Origin: Alcanivorax profundi
GTDB lineage: Bacteria; Pseudomonadota; Gammaproteobacteria; Pseudomonadales; Alcanivoracaceae
DNA: 64,000 bases
Direction of reading: 5' to 3'
Assembly: GCF_003597125.1 (NCBI RefSeq)
Contig: NZ_QYYA01000001.1
Span: 930,001-994,000 of the forward strand
Shown: piece after piece, positions 44,802-54,160 of the stretch
Numbering within the stretch: position 1 is the first letter of the stretch
Layout of the letters: each line of letters begins with the position of its first letter
Program-made: the position numbers and the translations under genes
The notes under the pieces: generated by a model
Told to the model about the DNA's origin: nothing
Seen by the model: the letters and a program-made list of their open reading frames with translations, nothing else
Databases searched by the model: none

Positions 44802-45437
44802 ATGACTGATCGCCCTTTTTCTACTGCCAGCTACCGCGACGCCGCCAGAGCGCTGGCCGCGACCGGCCAGCGTATTTATGCCAATGGATGGTCACCAGCC
44901 ACCAGCAGTAACTATTCCGTTCGCCTGAACGCGACCCACGCGGCCATCACTCGCTCCGGGAAAGATAAAGGTTTGCTGCGCGAAACCGACATCATGGCGG
45001 TTGACCTTCAGGGCCAACCCGCCACCGATGGCAAGCCATCTGCCGAAACCCTTCTGCACACCCAGGTGTACCAGCGTTTTCCTGAGATCGGCGCAGTACT
45101 GCACACCCACAGCCACGCCAGTACCGTGCTGACCATGCATTGGCCTGCCAATATGCTGACGCTGGAAGGCTACGAGCTGCTGAAAGCACTCGAGGGCATC
45201 CACACCCATGAGAGTCGACTGCAGATCCCGGTCTTCGACAATACTCAGGACATCGCCGCGCTGGCCAGTGAGGTCGATACGGCCATGGCAGAAGGCGCCA
45301 TCAGCCATGCCTACCTGATTCGTGGGCATGGGCTTTATACCTGGGCCAGCGATCTGCCATCCTGTTACCGACAGCTTGAAGCGTTGGAGGTCTTGCTCGC
45401 CGTTGAGCTGGATCGCCGTCGCCTGAGTGGAGTGTAA
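44802..45437 (+). CDS. mtnB: Methylthioribulose-1-phosphate dehydratase
   Basis: A 211-aa class II aldolase-family zinc enzyme that dehydrates methylthioribulose-1-phosphate. Characteristic parts: the N-terminal GWSPATSSNYSVRL with ITRSGKDKG, the Zn ligands in VLHTHSHASTV, and HAYLIRGHGLYTWA (third His). It lies 19 bases after mtnA and 3 bases before mtnD. The pathway recycles the methylthio group of methylthioadenosine, a by-product of spermidine synthesis, to methionine. Confidence 0.95.
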   Translation: MTDRPFSTASYRDAARALAATGQRIYANGWSPATSSNYSVRLNATHAAITRSGKDKGLLRETDIMAVDLQGQPATDGKPSAETLLHTQVYQRFPEIGAVLHTHSHASTVLTMHWPANMLTLEGYELLKALEGIHTHESRLQIPVFDNTQDIAALASEVDTAMAEGAISHAYLIRGHGLYTWASDLPSCYRQLEALEVLLAVELDRRRLSGV

Positions 45438-45440
45438 AAC

Positions 45441-45983
45441 ATGAGCGAACTTAAGATATTTCATGACAGCCAGCCGCAAACCGTTCAGCAGCATCTGACC
45501 GACAAAGCAGCTATGGCCCAGGCGCTGGCGGCCGCCGGGATTCGCTATGAACAGTGGGAAGCCAGCAAGGCACTGTCAGAAAATCCCGATCAGGCAGAGG
45601 TGATTGAGGCCTATCAGGCAGATATCAATCGTCTTATTGAACAGGAAGGCTACCAGACCGTCGATGTCGTCAGCATGGTACCGGATCACCCGGAAAAGGC
45701 CGCTTTTCGACAAAAGTTTCTGGAAGAACATCGTCACAGTGAAGACGAAGTGCGCTTCTTCGTGGAAGGCCGCGGTCTGTTTACGCTGCACATTGGCGAC
45801 AACGTCTATGAAGTGCTGTGCACCAAGGGCGATTTGATCAGCGTGCCAGCGAACACGCCGCACTGGTTCGATATGGGCCCCAACCCTCGTTTTGTGGCGA
45901 TCCGCCTGTTCAACAACCCTGAGGGATGGGTCGCAAATTTTACCGGCAGCGATATCGCCCAGCGATTCAATCGTCTGGACTGA
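45441..45983 (+). CDS. mtnD: Acireductone dioxygenase
   Basis: A 180-aa cupin. The metal-binding motif EHRHSEDEVRFF (HxH...E) and the distal His in ISVPANTPHWFDMG are present. Depending on the metal (Fe or Ni) the enzyme makes the 2-oxoacid precursor of methionine or an off-pathway product. It lies three bases after mtnB and 47 before mtnC. Confidence 0.96.
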   Translation: MSELKIFHDSQPQTVQQHLTDKAAMAQALAAAGIRYEQWEASKALSENPDQAEVIEAYQADINRLIEQEGYQTVDVVSMVPDHPEKAAFRQKFLEEHRHSEDEVRFFVEGRGLFTLHIGDNVYEVLCTKGDLISVPANTPHWFDMGPNPRFVAIRLFNNPEGWVANFTGSDIAQRFNRLD

Positions 45984-46030
45984 ACGCGATTTGCGCATCC
46001 GGGGATAACACCAGAAAACGGGATACCGCC

Positions 46031-46714
46031 ATGATCAAGGCCATCGTTACCGATATCGAAGGCACCACCAGCAGCATTTCTTTCGTCAAGGAAGTGCTGT
46101 TCCCCTATGCCGCCAACGCCTTCCCCCGGTTTCTGGCAGAACACTGGGATGAGGCTGACGTTCAACAACTGATTGCGGCAGCCGCCGCCGAAAGTGGCCA
46201 GCCGCTGACATCACCTGACAGTGCCAATGCCCTCTTCCAGGAATGGATCGCAGCAGACCGCAAGGTAACGCCACTCAAGGCCCTGCAAGGCAAAATCTGG
46301 CAGGCGGGCTATGAGAATGGCGATTATACCGCCCACCTTTATCCCGACACCGCGGCCAACCTGAACCTCTGGAAAAAGCAAAACCTGGATCTTTATGTGT
46401 ACTCGTCAGGCTCCATCGCTGCACAAAAGCTGTTTTTCGGCTACAGCGATGCCGGCGACCTGACTCCCCTTTTCAGTGGCTATTTCGATACCACCTCGGG
46501 CCATAAGCAGGATGTCCAGAGCTACCGGAATATTCAGGCCGCCATTGGCCTTCCGGCCAACCAGTTGCTGTTCCTGTCTGATGTGGAAGCCGAACTGGAT
46601 GCCGCAGCCGAAGCGGGTTTTCATACTTGCCGGCTGGATCGTGAGGGCAGTCAGGGCGCCAGCCGACACCCAGTGGCCAGCCGTTTTGATGAGATTGATC
46701 TGGCTAGCTTTTAA
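46031..46714 (+). CDS. mtnC: Enolase-phosphatase E1
   Basis: A 227-aa HAD-superfamily bifunctional enzyme acting before MtnD: enolisation, then dephosphorylation, giving the acireductone. HAD motif I is VTDIEGTTSSISFVK, motif II YVYSSGSIAAQKLFFG, motif IV FLSDVEAELDAAAEAG. It is the last gene of the mtn set and ends 16 bases before the convergent rlmG gene. mtnK/mtnP-type genes are not in the window. Confidence 0.96.
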   Translation: MIKAIVTDIEGTTSSISFVKEVLFPYAANAFPRFLAEHWDEADVQQLIAAAAAESGQPLTSPDSANALFQEWIAADRKVTPLKALQGKIWQAGYENGDYTAHLYPDTAANLNLWKKQNLDLYVYSSGSIAAQKLFFGYSDAGDLTPLFSGYFDTTSGHKQDVQSYRNIQAAIGLPANQLLFLSDVEAELDAAAEAGFHTCRLDREGSQGASRHPVASRFDEIDLASF

Positions 46715-46730
46715 GCCAGTCCATGGCGCG

Positions 46731-47861
46731 TCAGGACTGGCCAGGCCGCCCTCGTGGCAACCGGCAAGCCCACACCACAAACTTTCGATTGCTGCCGGCT
46801 ACCTCGACCGATTCAAACAACCGCTGCAACACGGTGTGATACCCCAGATGCCGGTTTCCGATCACCCGTAACTCGCCATCAAGTGCCAGCGACTCGCTGG
46901 CCTGCCGAAACAACCGGCGTGCCACATGATCCCCGACCACATGGCCTTCATGGAAAGGCGGGTTCAGCAAGATCAGGTCAAACGGGCCTCCGGCGCCTTT
47001 CAACCCATCGCCCAGATGAAACCGGGCGTTTGCGTTCGGGCTGTGGCGGTCTACATTCTCCCGGGCGCTCTGCAAGGCCAGCCAGGACTCATCACAAAAC
47101 GTCACCCGGCAACCGGGCGAAGCGGCCAGCATGGCGAGCCCCATGACGCCGTTTCCACAACCCAGGTCTGCCACACGCGTGTCTGGCGTCACATTCATTG
47201 GCAGATGGTCCAGAAAGCAGCGCGCGCCGATATCCAGCTGGGACTGTGAGAACACTCCCGCATGAACAACCAAGGGGCCGAATGGAGAATCAATGGTAGA
47301 AGGATAGTCCGCCTGTGCCAGGGATTGCCCCGGTGTTCGGGCACTGAACAAGCGCGCTTTTTTCCAACCGTACTCGGCGCGGCCGTTCCCCAGGAACCTC
47401 TCCAGCAGCGGAACCAGCTGGCGCGGCAAATGCTTGTCCATTCCCGCAAGCCAGACAGGTACATCGTCCGGCGTGTTCTGCGCGATCCAGTCCAGCTGGG
47501 ATTCCAGCAGGGCCACGGATTTGGGGACTTTCAGCACTATTTGATCCGGGGTGACATCAAGTGCCTGTTGTGGCCAGCACCATTGGGGAGGGGCAAGGCC
47601 ATTGGTCTGTGCGTTGATGGCCATCCCCTTCCACGCCAGCCAGGAATCACCACAGGACAGCGCCTCGCCATGCTGGCTTGCAGCCAGCGCCAGCGCTCCC
47701 CAGCTGTCATTGAGACACAGCGTCGCTGTCCCTTCGCCCCGATCCGCCAGAGTCTTCAGCAGATAGTGGTCAGCGTTGTCCCAGGCCTGCAATGCGTCCT
47801 GCCGTTTTAGCGGCCAGCGCTGCAAGGTTAGCGTGCCCCAAGGATGCTCAAATTCCGTCAT
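46731..47861 (-). CDS. rlmG: 23S rRNA (guanine-1835-N2)-methyltransferase, RlmG-like
   Basis: A 376-aa protein with a degenerate N-terminal methyltransferase domain and an active C-terminal one: SAM site VADLGCGNGVMGLAMLA, catalytic NPPFHEGH. The N-terminal AWDNADHYLLKTLA and length (E. coli RlmG is 378) favour RlmG over RsmC. It modifies G1835 of 23S rRNA. Start ATG 47861; it is convergent with mtnC. Confidence 0.85.
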   Translation of the reverse strand: MTEFEHPWGTLTLQRWPLKRQDALQAWDNADHYLLKTLADRGEGTATLCLNDSWGALALAASQHGEALSCGDSWLAWKGMAINAQTNGLAPPQWCWPQQALDVTPDQIVLKVPKSVALLESQLDWIAQNTPDDVPVWLAGMDKHLPRQLVPLLERFLGNGRAEYGWKKARLFSARTPGQSLAQADYPSTIDSPFGPLVVHAGVFSQSQLDIGARCFLDHLPMNVTPDTRVADLGCGNGVMGLAMLAASPGCRVTFCDESWLALQSARENVDRHSPNANARFHLGDGLKGAGGPFDLILLNPPFHEGHVVGDHVARRLFRQASESLALDGELRVIGNRHLGYHTVLQRLFESVEVAGSNRKFVVWACRLPRGRPGQS

Positions 47862-47958
47862 TGCGTCTCTTCACCTGCCAGTCTGGCGTGGCATTCTGCC
47901 TGTGTGATTCCGGGTTGGCCATAATCTGTGCAAACGACCCCCACCGGGGGATTTAGGT

Positions 47959-47987
47959 ATGGCAATTTCAGAATTCGCTGCTAGAAT
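47959..47987 (+). promoter_or_regulatory. Probable sigma70 promoter of tRNA-Pro
   Basis: -35 ATGGCA (47959-47964), 17-base spacer, -10 TAGAAT (47982-47987), followed by GCGCC, a G+C-rich discriminator typical of stringently controlled stable-RNA promoters. The tRNA begins 17 bases further on. Confidence 0.55.
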
Positions 47988-48003
47988 GCGCCAGCACCAG
48001 ATC

Positions 48004-48080
48004 CGGAATATAGCTCAGCCTGGTAGAGCACTACGTTCGGGACGTAGGGGTCGCAGGTTCGAATCCTGCTATTCCGACCA
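48004..48080 (+). tRNA. tRNA-Pro (anticodon CGG)
   Basis: A 77-base cloverleaf with acceptor CGGAATA/TATTCCG, discriminator A, encoded CCA, anticodon stem CTACG/CGTAG with loop TTCGGGA (anticodon CGG at 48038-48040), and T arm GCAGG-TTCGAAT-CCTGC. Confidence 0.97.
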
Positions 48081-48106
48081 ATTCCAGCCCTTCCCGGGGG
48101 CTGACG

Positions 48107-48134
48107 AAAAAGGCCGCTTTCCGCGGCCTTTTTT
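48107..48134 (+). terminator. Intrinsic terminator after tRNA-Pro
   Basis: AAAAAGGCCGC-TTTCC-GCGGCCTTTTTT, 27 bases after the tRNA. It is symmetric, so it also serves the convergent PEBP gene. Confidence 0.9.
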
Positions 48135-48158
48135 CTTTCCTGATTCCCCAACAGCCGT

Positions 48159-48788
48159 CTACTTGGCCAGTCGCGGATTCAGGGTGTAACTCACGGTGAT
48201 GCTGGCGGAATCCAGCGCATTCGCCTTGATCAGCCCGACCAGCGCGGCACCGCTGAGATCCCCTTCTGTCGGCAATTGCTCCACGTCCAGTGCGTACACG
48301 GTGAAGACATAGCGGTGCACGATGCTGTCATTCCACGGCGGACAGGGCCCATCGTAACCAAAGTACTCCCCTTCCATATCCGCATCACCGGCAAACCAGC
48401 CGCTATAGTCGTTCTTGCCGTGGCGCAGCCCCTGTGGGGCAGTGGGTCCGTTCTTGCCATGGGCGGTCACTTCGCTCGAATGCTCGCCCTCAAGAATTTC
48501 ACTCTGACCGGCAGGAATGTCGAACAGGGTCCAGTGATAAAAATCCACCCGCGGCAAATCTGCCGGGACTTCCCTGTCTTCCTGGTTCACATCGTCACCG
48601 GCACTGGGGCAATCCGGGTCATGGCAAACCACGGCAAATGAGCGGGTCTGTGACGGCGCGTCTTTCCAGGCCAGATGGGGATTGATGTTGCTGGAAAGGG
48701 CCACGTGGGTATCTGCATCCTTGACCGCAAAGGCGTACTTCTCACCAATGGGGGCCTGATCGGTCAGGCTGTTGCTGAGTAACTGCAT
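48159..48788 (-). CDS. YbhB/YbcL-type phosphatidylethanolamine-binding protein
   Basis: A 209-aa PEBP-fold protein: SSNINPHLAWKDAPSQTRSFAVVCHDPD, FYHWTLFDIPAG, YDGPCPPWNDSIVHRYVFTVYALD are the conserved ligand-pocket strands. The bacterial role is unknown; RKIP-like names refer to the fold only. Start ATG 48788 with AGGAG upstream. No signal peptide, so cytosolic. Confidence 0.9.
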   Translation of the reverse strand: MQLLSNSLTDQAPIGEKYAFAVKDADTHVALSSNINPHLAWKDAPSQTRSFAVVCHDPDCPSAGDDVNQEDREVPADLPRVDFYHWTLFDIPAGQSEILEGEHSSEVTAHGKNGPTAPQGLRHGKNDYSGWFAGDADMEGEYFGYDGPCPPWNDSIVHRYVFTVYALDVEQLPTEGDLSGAALVGLIKANALDSASITVSYTLNPRLAK

Positions 48789-48853
48789 GGTGAAACTCCT
48801 GTTCACTGTCGTGTGAGGTCGTCCGTTGAAGCATGCGGGTCCTGATGGGGATT

Positions 48854-49366
48854 TCAACCACCGGAAAGCGCAAAACGCTGCAACGGATGGTAACTCGGCG
48901 GCCTGCCGTGACGGCTGTCACTTTCATAGAGCCACAACTGATCCGCATCCAGAATCCACTGCCCCGTGCGCCTCTGCAATGGCTCTCCGGGTTTGGCCAG
49001 GGTCACATGGGGACGAAACCGCCGCGTCTCCGCCGTAAAGCCGTCGACTGCGCTGAGCAACTGTTGAATGTCGTCATGGAGCGATGCCAGAGCCGTTTGG
49101 GTGGTTTGCGTCAGCGCCAGATAGGGTCCCTCTGGCTCAGGGAAGGGCTCACAGGCCGTCAAGGCAATCGTAAAGGGAGCATGACGGGCAGCCAGTGCAG
49201 ACACGCCAGGGACCAGACGTTTGACGGAACCCGGTGAGCACTCTCCCAAAAAGGCCAACGTCAGATGCAGGTTTCGCCGCGGCGACGCCTGAGGCAGTCC
49301 CAGTGACAACGCCACACATTCATGGGCCAGTGGGCCCGAGACCGGAATGCCGAGAAAACAGCGCAT
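48854..49366 (-). CDS. thpR: RNA 2',3'-cyclic phosphodiesterase
   Basis: A 170-aa 2H phosphoesterase with the two HxTx motifs: HLTLAFLG near residue 34 and HVTLAKPG near residue 120. It hydrolyses 2',3'-cyclic ends of RNA; the old name ligT comes from in vitro ligation. GGGAG precedes ATG 49366. A lone gene between the PEBP gene and rimO. Confidence 0.92.
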   Translation of the reverse strand: MRCFLGIPVSGPLAHECVALSLGLPQASPRRNLHLTLAFLGECSPGSVKRLVPGVSALAARHAPFTIALTACEPFPEPEGPYLALTQTTQTALASLHDDIQQLLSAVDGFTAETRRFRPHVTLAKPGEPLQRRTGQWILDADQLWLYESDSRHGRPPSYHPLQRFALSGG

Positions 49367-49510
49367 ACAATCTCCCTCTGATGGCTCACCTTATACCGGA
49401 ATCGCCCATGGCTTAAGGGCTGCGACAACGGTAGAATTGCGCGCCCACCCACTCTGACACTCAGCCAGCCGTTTGTGCCCGACAGGCGGCAGCCAATCTC
49501 GAGGTGAACT

Positions 49511-50854
49511 ATGTCCGGTAAAGCCCCCGGCAAAGTCGGTTTTATCAGCCTGGGTTGCCCCAAGGCCCTGGTGGACTCCGAACGCATTTTGACCCAGCTC
49601 CGCACCGAAGGCTACGAAGTCACGCCGACTTACGATGATGCCGACGTGGTCGTGGTGAATACCTGTGGGTTTATTGACGATGCCAAGGCGGAATCCCTGG
49701 ACACCATTGGTGAAGCCCTTCACGAGAACGGCAAGGTGATTGTGACCGGCTGCATGGGGGTGGAAGAAGAGACCATTCGCAAGGTACACCCCTCGGTGTT
49801 ATCCGTGTCTGGGCCCCAGCAGTACGAACAGGTGGTCAACGCGGTTCATCAGGTGGTACCGCCGCTGCAGAACCATGATCCCTTTCTGGATCTGGTCCCC
49901 CCGCAAGGGATCAAACTGACCCCGCGTCATTATGCTTATCTGAAGATTTCCGAAGGCTGTAATCATAAATGCAGCTTCTGCATCATCCCGAGCATGCGCG
50001 GCAAACTGGACTCACGCCCGGTGGGCGACGTTCTGGATGAAGCTGAAAGGCTGGTCAAAGCGGGGGTACAGGAACTGCTGGTGATCAGTCAGGACACCAG
50101 CGCCTATGGTGTCGACCGCAAATACCAAACCGGCTTCTGGCAGGGCATGCCGGTGAAAACCCGGATGCTGGAGCTCTGTCAGGCTCTGGGACAACTGGGG
50201 GCCTGGGTTCGGCTTCATTATGTCTACCCCTACCCTCACGTGGACGACATCATCCCGATGATGGCTGAGGGGCATATCCTTCCCTATCTGGATATTCCGT
50301 TCCAGCACGCCAGCCCGACAGTACTGAAGGCGATGAAACGCCCTGCTCATGCCGAAAATACCCTTGAGCGGATTCGTCGCTGGCGTGAAATCTGCCCCGA
50401 CATTACCCTGCGCAGCACCTTTATTACTGGTTTCCCCGGCGAAACCGATGATGATTTTGAGCTGCTGCTCGACTGGCTTGAGGAAGCACAGCTGGATCGC
50501 GTCGGCTGCTTCACCTACTCCCCAGTGGAAGGCGCCCCGGCGAACGCACTGGCCAACCCGGTAGACCCGGAACTGGCCGAAGAGCGCCGCGAACGTTTCA
50601 TGAATGTGCAGGCCCGCATCAGCGCCGACAAGCTGCAGAAAAAGATCGGCAGCGTTCAGGAAGTGTTGATTGATGAGGTAGATGACGAAGGCGCCATTGC
50701 CCGCTCCCGCGCCGATGCACCGGAGATCGATGGCTTGGTCTATCTCAATGGCATCACCGACGTGCAGCCCGGCCAGCGCCTCAAGGTCACCATCGAGCAT
50801 GCAGATGAACATGATCTGTGGGGCACCCCGCTCGACGGACACACCGCCGGGTGA
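49511..50854 (+). CDS. rimO: Ribosomal protein S12 methylthiotransferase
   Basis: A 447-aa radical SAM methylthiotransferase. The N-terminal UPF0004 cluster uses C16, C52 and C81; the radical SAM cluster uses C150, C154, C157 ([18 protein letters not shown]). A C-terminal TRAM domain follows at about 375-440. RimO methylthiolates Asp89 of S12. GAGGTG precedes ATG 49511. Its stop overlaps the next start as GTGA. Confidence 0.96.
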   Translation: MSGKAPGKVGFISLGCPKALVDSERILTQLRTEGYEVTPTYDDADVVVVNTCGFIDDAKAESLDTIGEALHENGKVIVTGCMGVEEETIRKVHPSVLSVSGPQQYEQVVNAVHQVVPPLQNHDPFLDLVPPQGIKLTPRHYAYLKISEGCNHKCSFCIIPSMRGKLDSRPVGDVLDEAERLVKAGVQELLVISQDTSAYGVDRKYQTGFWQGMPVKTRMLELCQALGQLGAWVRLHYVYPYPHVDDIIPMMAEGHILPYLDIPFQHASPTVLKAMKRPAHAENTLERIRRWREICPDITLRSTFITGFPGETDDDFELLLDWLEEAQLDRVGCFTYSPVEGAPANALANPVDPELAEERRERFMNVQARISADKLQKKIGSVQEVLIDEVDDEGAIARSRADAPEIDGLVYLNGITDVQPGQRLKVTIEHADEHDLWGTPLDGHTAG

Positions 50855-51705
50855 ATGACCAACCCCTGAAGGGCGCCCTGCTGCTGGTACTGGGGGAAGG
50901 CTTGCTGGCCATCATGGCGGCAATGATCAAACTGCTCTCGGATCACCTGGATACCGAAGTGATTGTGTTCGCGCGCAATCTCTTCGGCCTGCTCTTCCTT
51001 CTGCCCATCATCATGCAGCGTGGCGGTTTTCGACAACTGCGTACCGCCAATATTCATCTGCATCTGATACGTGCCTTCACGGGCGTGACCGCCATGTTCT
51101 GCTTCTTTTACACCATCGGGCATATTGCCCTGGCAGAAGCGGTGCTGGTGAAAATGACCGTGCCCTTCTTCCTTCCCGTGGTGGGATGGCTATGGCTACG
51201 CGAACAGATCGGCCTGCGTACCTGGGTTGCTATTCTGGTGGGCTTCGTCGGCGTTGCCGTCATCATGCGGGCAGATTCGGGTGAGATTGATCCCGTAATG
51301 TGGGTTGCTCTGGCCGGGGCCGCGATTATGAGTATCGCCAAGGTCAGCATCCGCCGCATGGCCGTATCTGAACCTCCGCAACGGGTGGTGTTCTACTTTG
51401 CCCTGTTTGCGACCGGGTTTTCCGCCCTCCCCCTCGCCTGGACCAGTACCGTGCCCGTCGGGACTGATTATCTGTGGCTTATCGGCATTGGCCTGGTGGC
51501 AACCGGTGGCCAGTTTGCCATGACCACGGCCTATCAGATCGCCAGCCCCGGCCAGGTCGGGGTTTACAACTATTCTTCCGTCATTTGGGCAGCACTGCTC
51601 GGCTGGATGTTCTGGGGGGAAACCCTGGTAATTACGACGCTGTTGGGCACACTGCTGATCGTTGCCGCCGGGGTGTGGAACCTGAAGGCACCCCGATCGG
51701 GCTGA
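50851..51705 (+). CDS. EamA-family (DMT) transporter
   Basis: A 284-aa protein with ten predicted membrane segments in two EamA repeats ([17 protein letters not shown]..., [25 protein letters not shown]...). GxxFVGVxxI-type sequence ([11 protein letters not shown]) is typical. Substrate unknown; such proteins export amino acids or metabolites. The start is GTG at 50851, four bases overlapping the rimO stop. Confidence 0.88.
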   Translation: MNDQPLKGALLLVLGEGLLAIMAAMIKLLSDHLDTEVIVFARNLFGLLFLLPIIMQRGGFRQLRTANIHLHLIRAFTGVTAMFCFFYTIGHIALAEAVLVKMTVPFFLPVVGWLWLREQIGLRTWVAILVGFVGVAVIMRADSGEIDPVMWVALAGAAIMSIAKVSIRRMAVSEPPQRVVFYFALFATGFSALPLAWTSTVPVGTDYLWLIGIGLVATGGQFAMTTAYQIASPGQVGVYNYSSVIWAALLGWMFWGETLVITTLLGTLLIVAAGVWNLKAPRSG

Positions 51706-51746
51706 TTTATCAGGCTGCCTGCAGGATTTTGGCCCCGGTAGCGGTG

Positions 51747-51775
51747 TTCAAGCCCCTGTACAAGCATCCTATAAT
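51747..51775 (+). promoter_or_regulatory. Sigma70 promoter of the lipoprotein hydrolase
   Basis: -35 TTCAAG (51747-51752), exact 17-base spacer, consensus -10 TATAAT (51770-51775), 36 bases before the start ATG. Confidence 0.7.
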
Positions 51776-51810
51776 TGACAATTGTTACTTATAGACCGAG
51801 TAGATCAATA

Positions 51811-52770
51811 ATGCCTCTACACTCTGCAGTCATTACCCGCGGCTTCATTGCACTGTTATCCGTCGCATTACTCTCTGCCTGCGATAATGCCGCCCAATGG
51901 GCTTATCAGAACGGGCTTGAATTCGAAATCTCGCGGGCCGGCCTTCAGGAAGAAACCATCACCACAGACGACGGCATCCAATGGCATCTGCTGGTGAGTG
52001 AATCCAGCACCAGTGCCCCCCCGGTTCTGCTGATTCATGGTTTTGGTGCCGACGCCAGCAACTGGGTGCGTTTTGCCGGCAACCTGGAAGAAGAGTTTTA
52101 CTTCGTCGTGCCGGATCTCCCCGGCCATGGTGATAGCACCCGTGATTTGGGCCTGGATTACACCATGAAAGCCCAAGCCAAGCGGCTGCTTACACTGATG
52201 GATACCCTGCAGATCGAGCAATTCCATGTGGCCGGCAATTCCATGGGGGGCGCTATTACATTGGAAATGGCACGACAAGCGCCACAACGGGTTCTTTCCA
52301 TGGGGCTGGTGGATTCCGCCGGTCTGACACGCCAAACCCCTGAGTTCAAAGCCCTGTTGGAAGGCAGCGACAGCAATCCATTGATTCCCCACAGCCGGGA
52401 TGAATTCCAGACCACTCTGGAATGGGCCATGGAAGAGCCACCCTACATGCCGGATTTTTTCATGGATGTTATGGGGCAACGCAAAGCGGAAAATGCCGTA
52501 GTCGCTGAAGATATTTTCCGTCAGCTGGGCACCGACCCTGGCATGAATCTGGAGAACAGTGAGGTCCTTGCGACACTGGATCAAGCCACGCTGGTTATGT
52601 GGGGCAAGGAAGACCGGCTGCTGGGAGTGGATAATGTACCCGTCTTTCTTGAGCGGCTTCCCCGAGCACGATCCGTCATTCTGGATGGCATTGGTCACCT
52701 GCCGATGACAGAAGCTCCCGCCAAGAGTGCCGATGCCTTCCGCACATTTTGGAATGAAAACCGTCCTTAA
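51811..52770 (+). CDS. Lipoprotein alpha/beta hydrolase
   Basis: A 319-aa envelope-anchored hydrolase: lipobox LLSAC (C24), oxyanion region LLIHGFGADASNW, nucleophile S144 in VAGNSMGGAIT, acid D in WGKEDRLLG and His in DGIGHLPM. The substrate (ester or lipid) is unknown. The hydrophobic N terminus and lipobox make an outer- or inner-membrane lipoprotein. A consensus -10 lies upstream. Confidence 0.88.
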   Translation: MPLHSAVITRGFIALLSVALLSACDNAAQWAYQNGLEFEISRAGLQEETITTDDGIQWHLLVSESSTSAPPVLLIHGFGADASNWVRFAGNLEEEFYFVVPDLPGHGDSTRDLGLDYTMKAQAKRLLTLMDTLQIEQFHVAGNSMGGAITLEMARQAPQRVLSMGLVDSAGLTRQTPEFKALLEGSDSNPLIPHSRDEFQTTLEWAMEEPPYMPDFFMDVMGQRKAENAVVAEDIFRQLGTDPGMNLENSEVLATLDQATLVMWGKEDRLLGVDNVPVFLERLPRARSVILDGIGHLPMTEAPAKSADAFRTFWNENRP

Positions 52771-52786
52771 TCATCTAGCCAAGTGT

Positions 52787-52818
52787 GCTGAGTCATCCTT
52801 TCAATGTGGTGACTCAGC
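52787..52818. terminator. Hairpin between hydrolase and ABC1 kinase, overlapping the kinase stop
   Basis: Perfect 9-bp arms GCTGAGTCA/TGACTCAGC around a 14-base loop. No T-run, so termination is uncertain. The stop codon of the convergent gene is in the right arm. Confidence 0.4.
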
Positions 52819-54055
52819 CCGTGGTGCTACGTAATTCCGGTGGGCGCCAGTCAAAGGGCACGTTGTAACTCATAAGGAACCCCCCCAAGGTAATCAAAAC
52901 CCGGGAAATACCAATGTAAGAGTCAGGGATGCTAATGCGTTCCTCGCGGAATCGCTCCATCAGATCTCCCATTGCCCCCACAGGGCCCTGTTGATTAAGT
53001 TTATCGGTCAACACGTAAAGCGCCAGCTCCCGCAAGGTCTCCGGGCTACCACCACGGAAACCTGCCTGATAGAACAGTTCACCAATATCAACCTGTCCCT
53101 CGAACCCCATCAATCCATACAGCAACCTTGAATAACGGCGGACCTCATCCGGGTTCAGCACGCCAATGGCGCCGAAATCCAGAATCACAACCTGCCCTCG
53201 ATCATTTACCAGAAAATTGCCCGGGTGCGGGTCTGCCTGGTAGACCCCAAACCGCGTCACTTGTTGCAGGTAGCTGGTGAGAAGCACCCCCAGAAGATCG
53301 GCCGCGTCTTCAGGGTGCTGATCAAGATGCTGGCGGAGACGGTTACCGCCTTCCCAGCTGGTCACGAGTATCCGTTCACAACACAGAGGCTTAACTAACT
53401 CGGGAATCCGGATACGCTCGGGGTGCGGCTGACGAGAAAAGCGCAGGGTATTAGCGGCTTCGTTACGGAAGTCCAGTTCTGTTGCCGTCATGGCCAGCAA
53501 CTGCTCAATAGCCTGGCGAAGATCAAACTCACGAAACCGTGGAGCCGCAATGGCGGCCAGTGCCTGAAATACTTTGGCATCCTGCTCAAACAAGCGCTTT
53601 ACTGCCGGCAATCGGACTTTGACTGCTACCTCCTGTCCATTCTTAAGCTTGGCCCGGTGCACCTGTGCGATGGAAGCAACAGCGGTTGGCGTCTCCTCAA
53701 ACCAGACAAAAGTATCGCGCCAGTCTTTACCCCAGGACTTGGATAGCACTCTGGCGATCGCGCTGAACTCTACGGGCAGGGCGTCACTCTGCAGTTGCTG
53801 AAACGCATGAATATACTCAAGCGGCAGCACGTCGGGGCGGCAGCTGAAAAACTGCGCCGCTTTGACCCAGAAGCCACCATTGGCCCTACAAAGCTGAGTG
53901 GCAATCTCTGCCGCCTGGTGATGACGTTCGGACAATGCACTGCCGCGGCCGCGAGCATACACCGCTCCGATGCGTGCAAGTGCCGCCAAGCCCCTTACAT
54001 ATCGAGTCCTTCCGGAAGCCAGCCCGACCAGCCCGGTAACACTTTCCCTAATCAT
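52814..54055 (-). CDS. ABC1/AarF (UbiB-like) kinase, short form
   Basis: A 413-aa atypical kinase. KAAQ at 65-68 stands where UbiB has KxGQ (lost Gly), the alanine-rich loop AVASIAQVHRA at 125-135 is intact, VAVKV (Lys), and the catalytic YQADPHPGNFLV and ILDFGAIG are present. No C-terminal membrane pair is visible, unlike UbiB at 58.4 kb. It may act in isoprenoid-quinone or lipid metabolism; substrate unknown. The adjacent methyltransferase is divergent. Confidence 0.85.
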   Translation of the reverse strand: MIRESVTGLVGLASGRTRYVRGLAALARIGAVYARGRGSALSERHHQAAEIATQLCRANGGFWVKAAQFFSCRPDVLPLEYIHAFQQLQSDALPVEFSAIARVLSKSWGKDWRDTFVWFEETPTAVASIAQVHRAKLKNGQEVAVKVRLPAVKRLFEQDAKVFQALAAIAAPRFREFDLRQAIEQLLAMTATELDFRNEAANTLRFSRQPHPERIRIPELVKPLCCERILVTSWEGGNRLRQHLDQHPEDAADLLGVLLTSYLQQVTRFGVYQADPHPGNFLVNDRGQVVILDFGAIGVLNPDEVRRYSRLLYGLMGFEGQVDIGELFYQAGFRGGSPETLRELALYVLTDKLNQQGPVGAMGDLMERFREERISIPDSYIGISRVLITLGGFLMSYNVPFDWRPPELRSTTG

Positions 54056-54160
54056 GTTTCATCGCCCGAGTACCCATTCCCCCATTATGCCTGACATTGC
54101 AGGGCTTGAATCCCGCGAGCCTTGACCGTAGTGTTTCAATCTTTTAAATGGCGGTGGATT

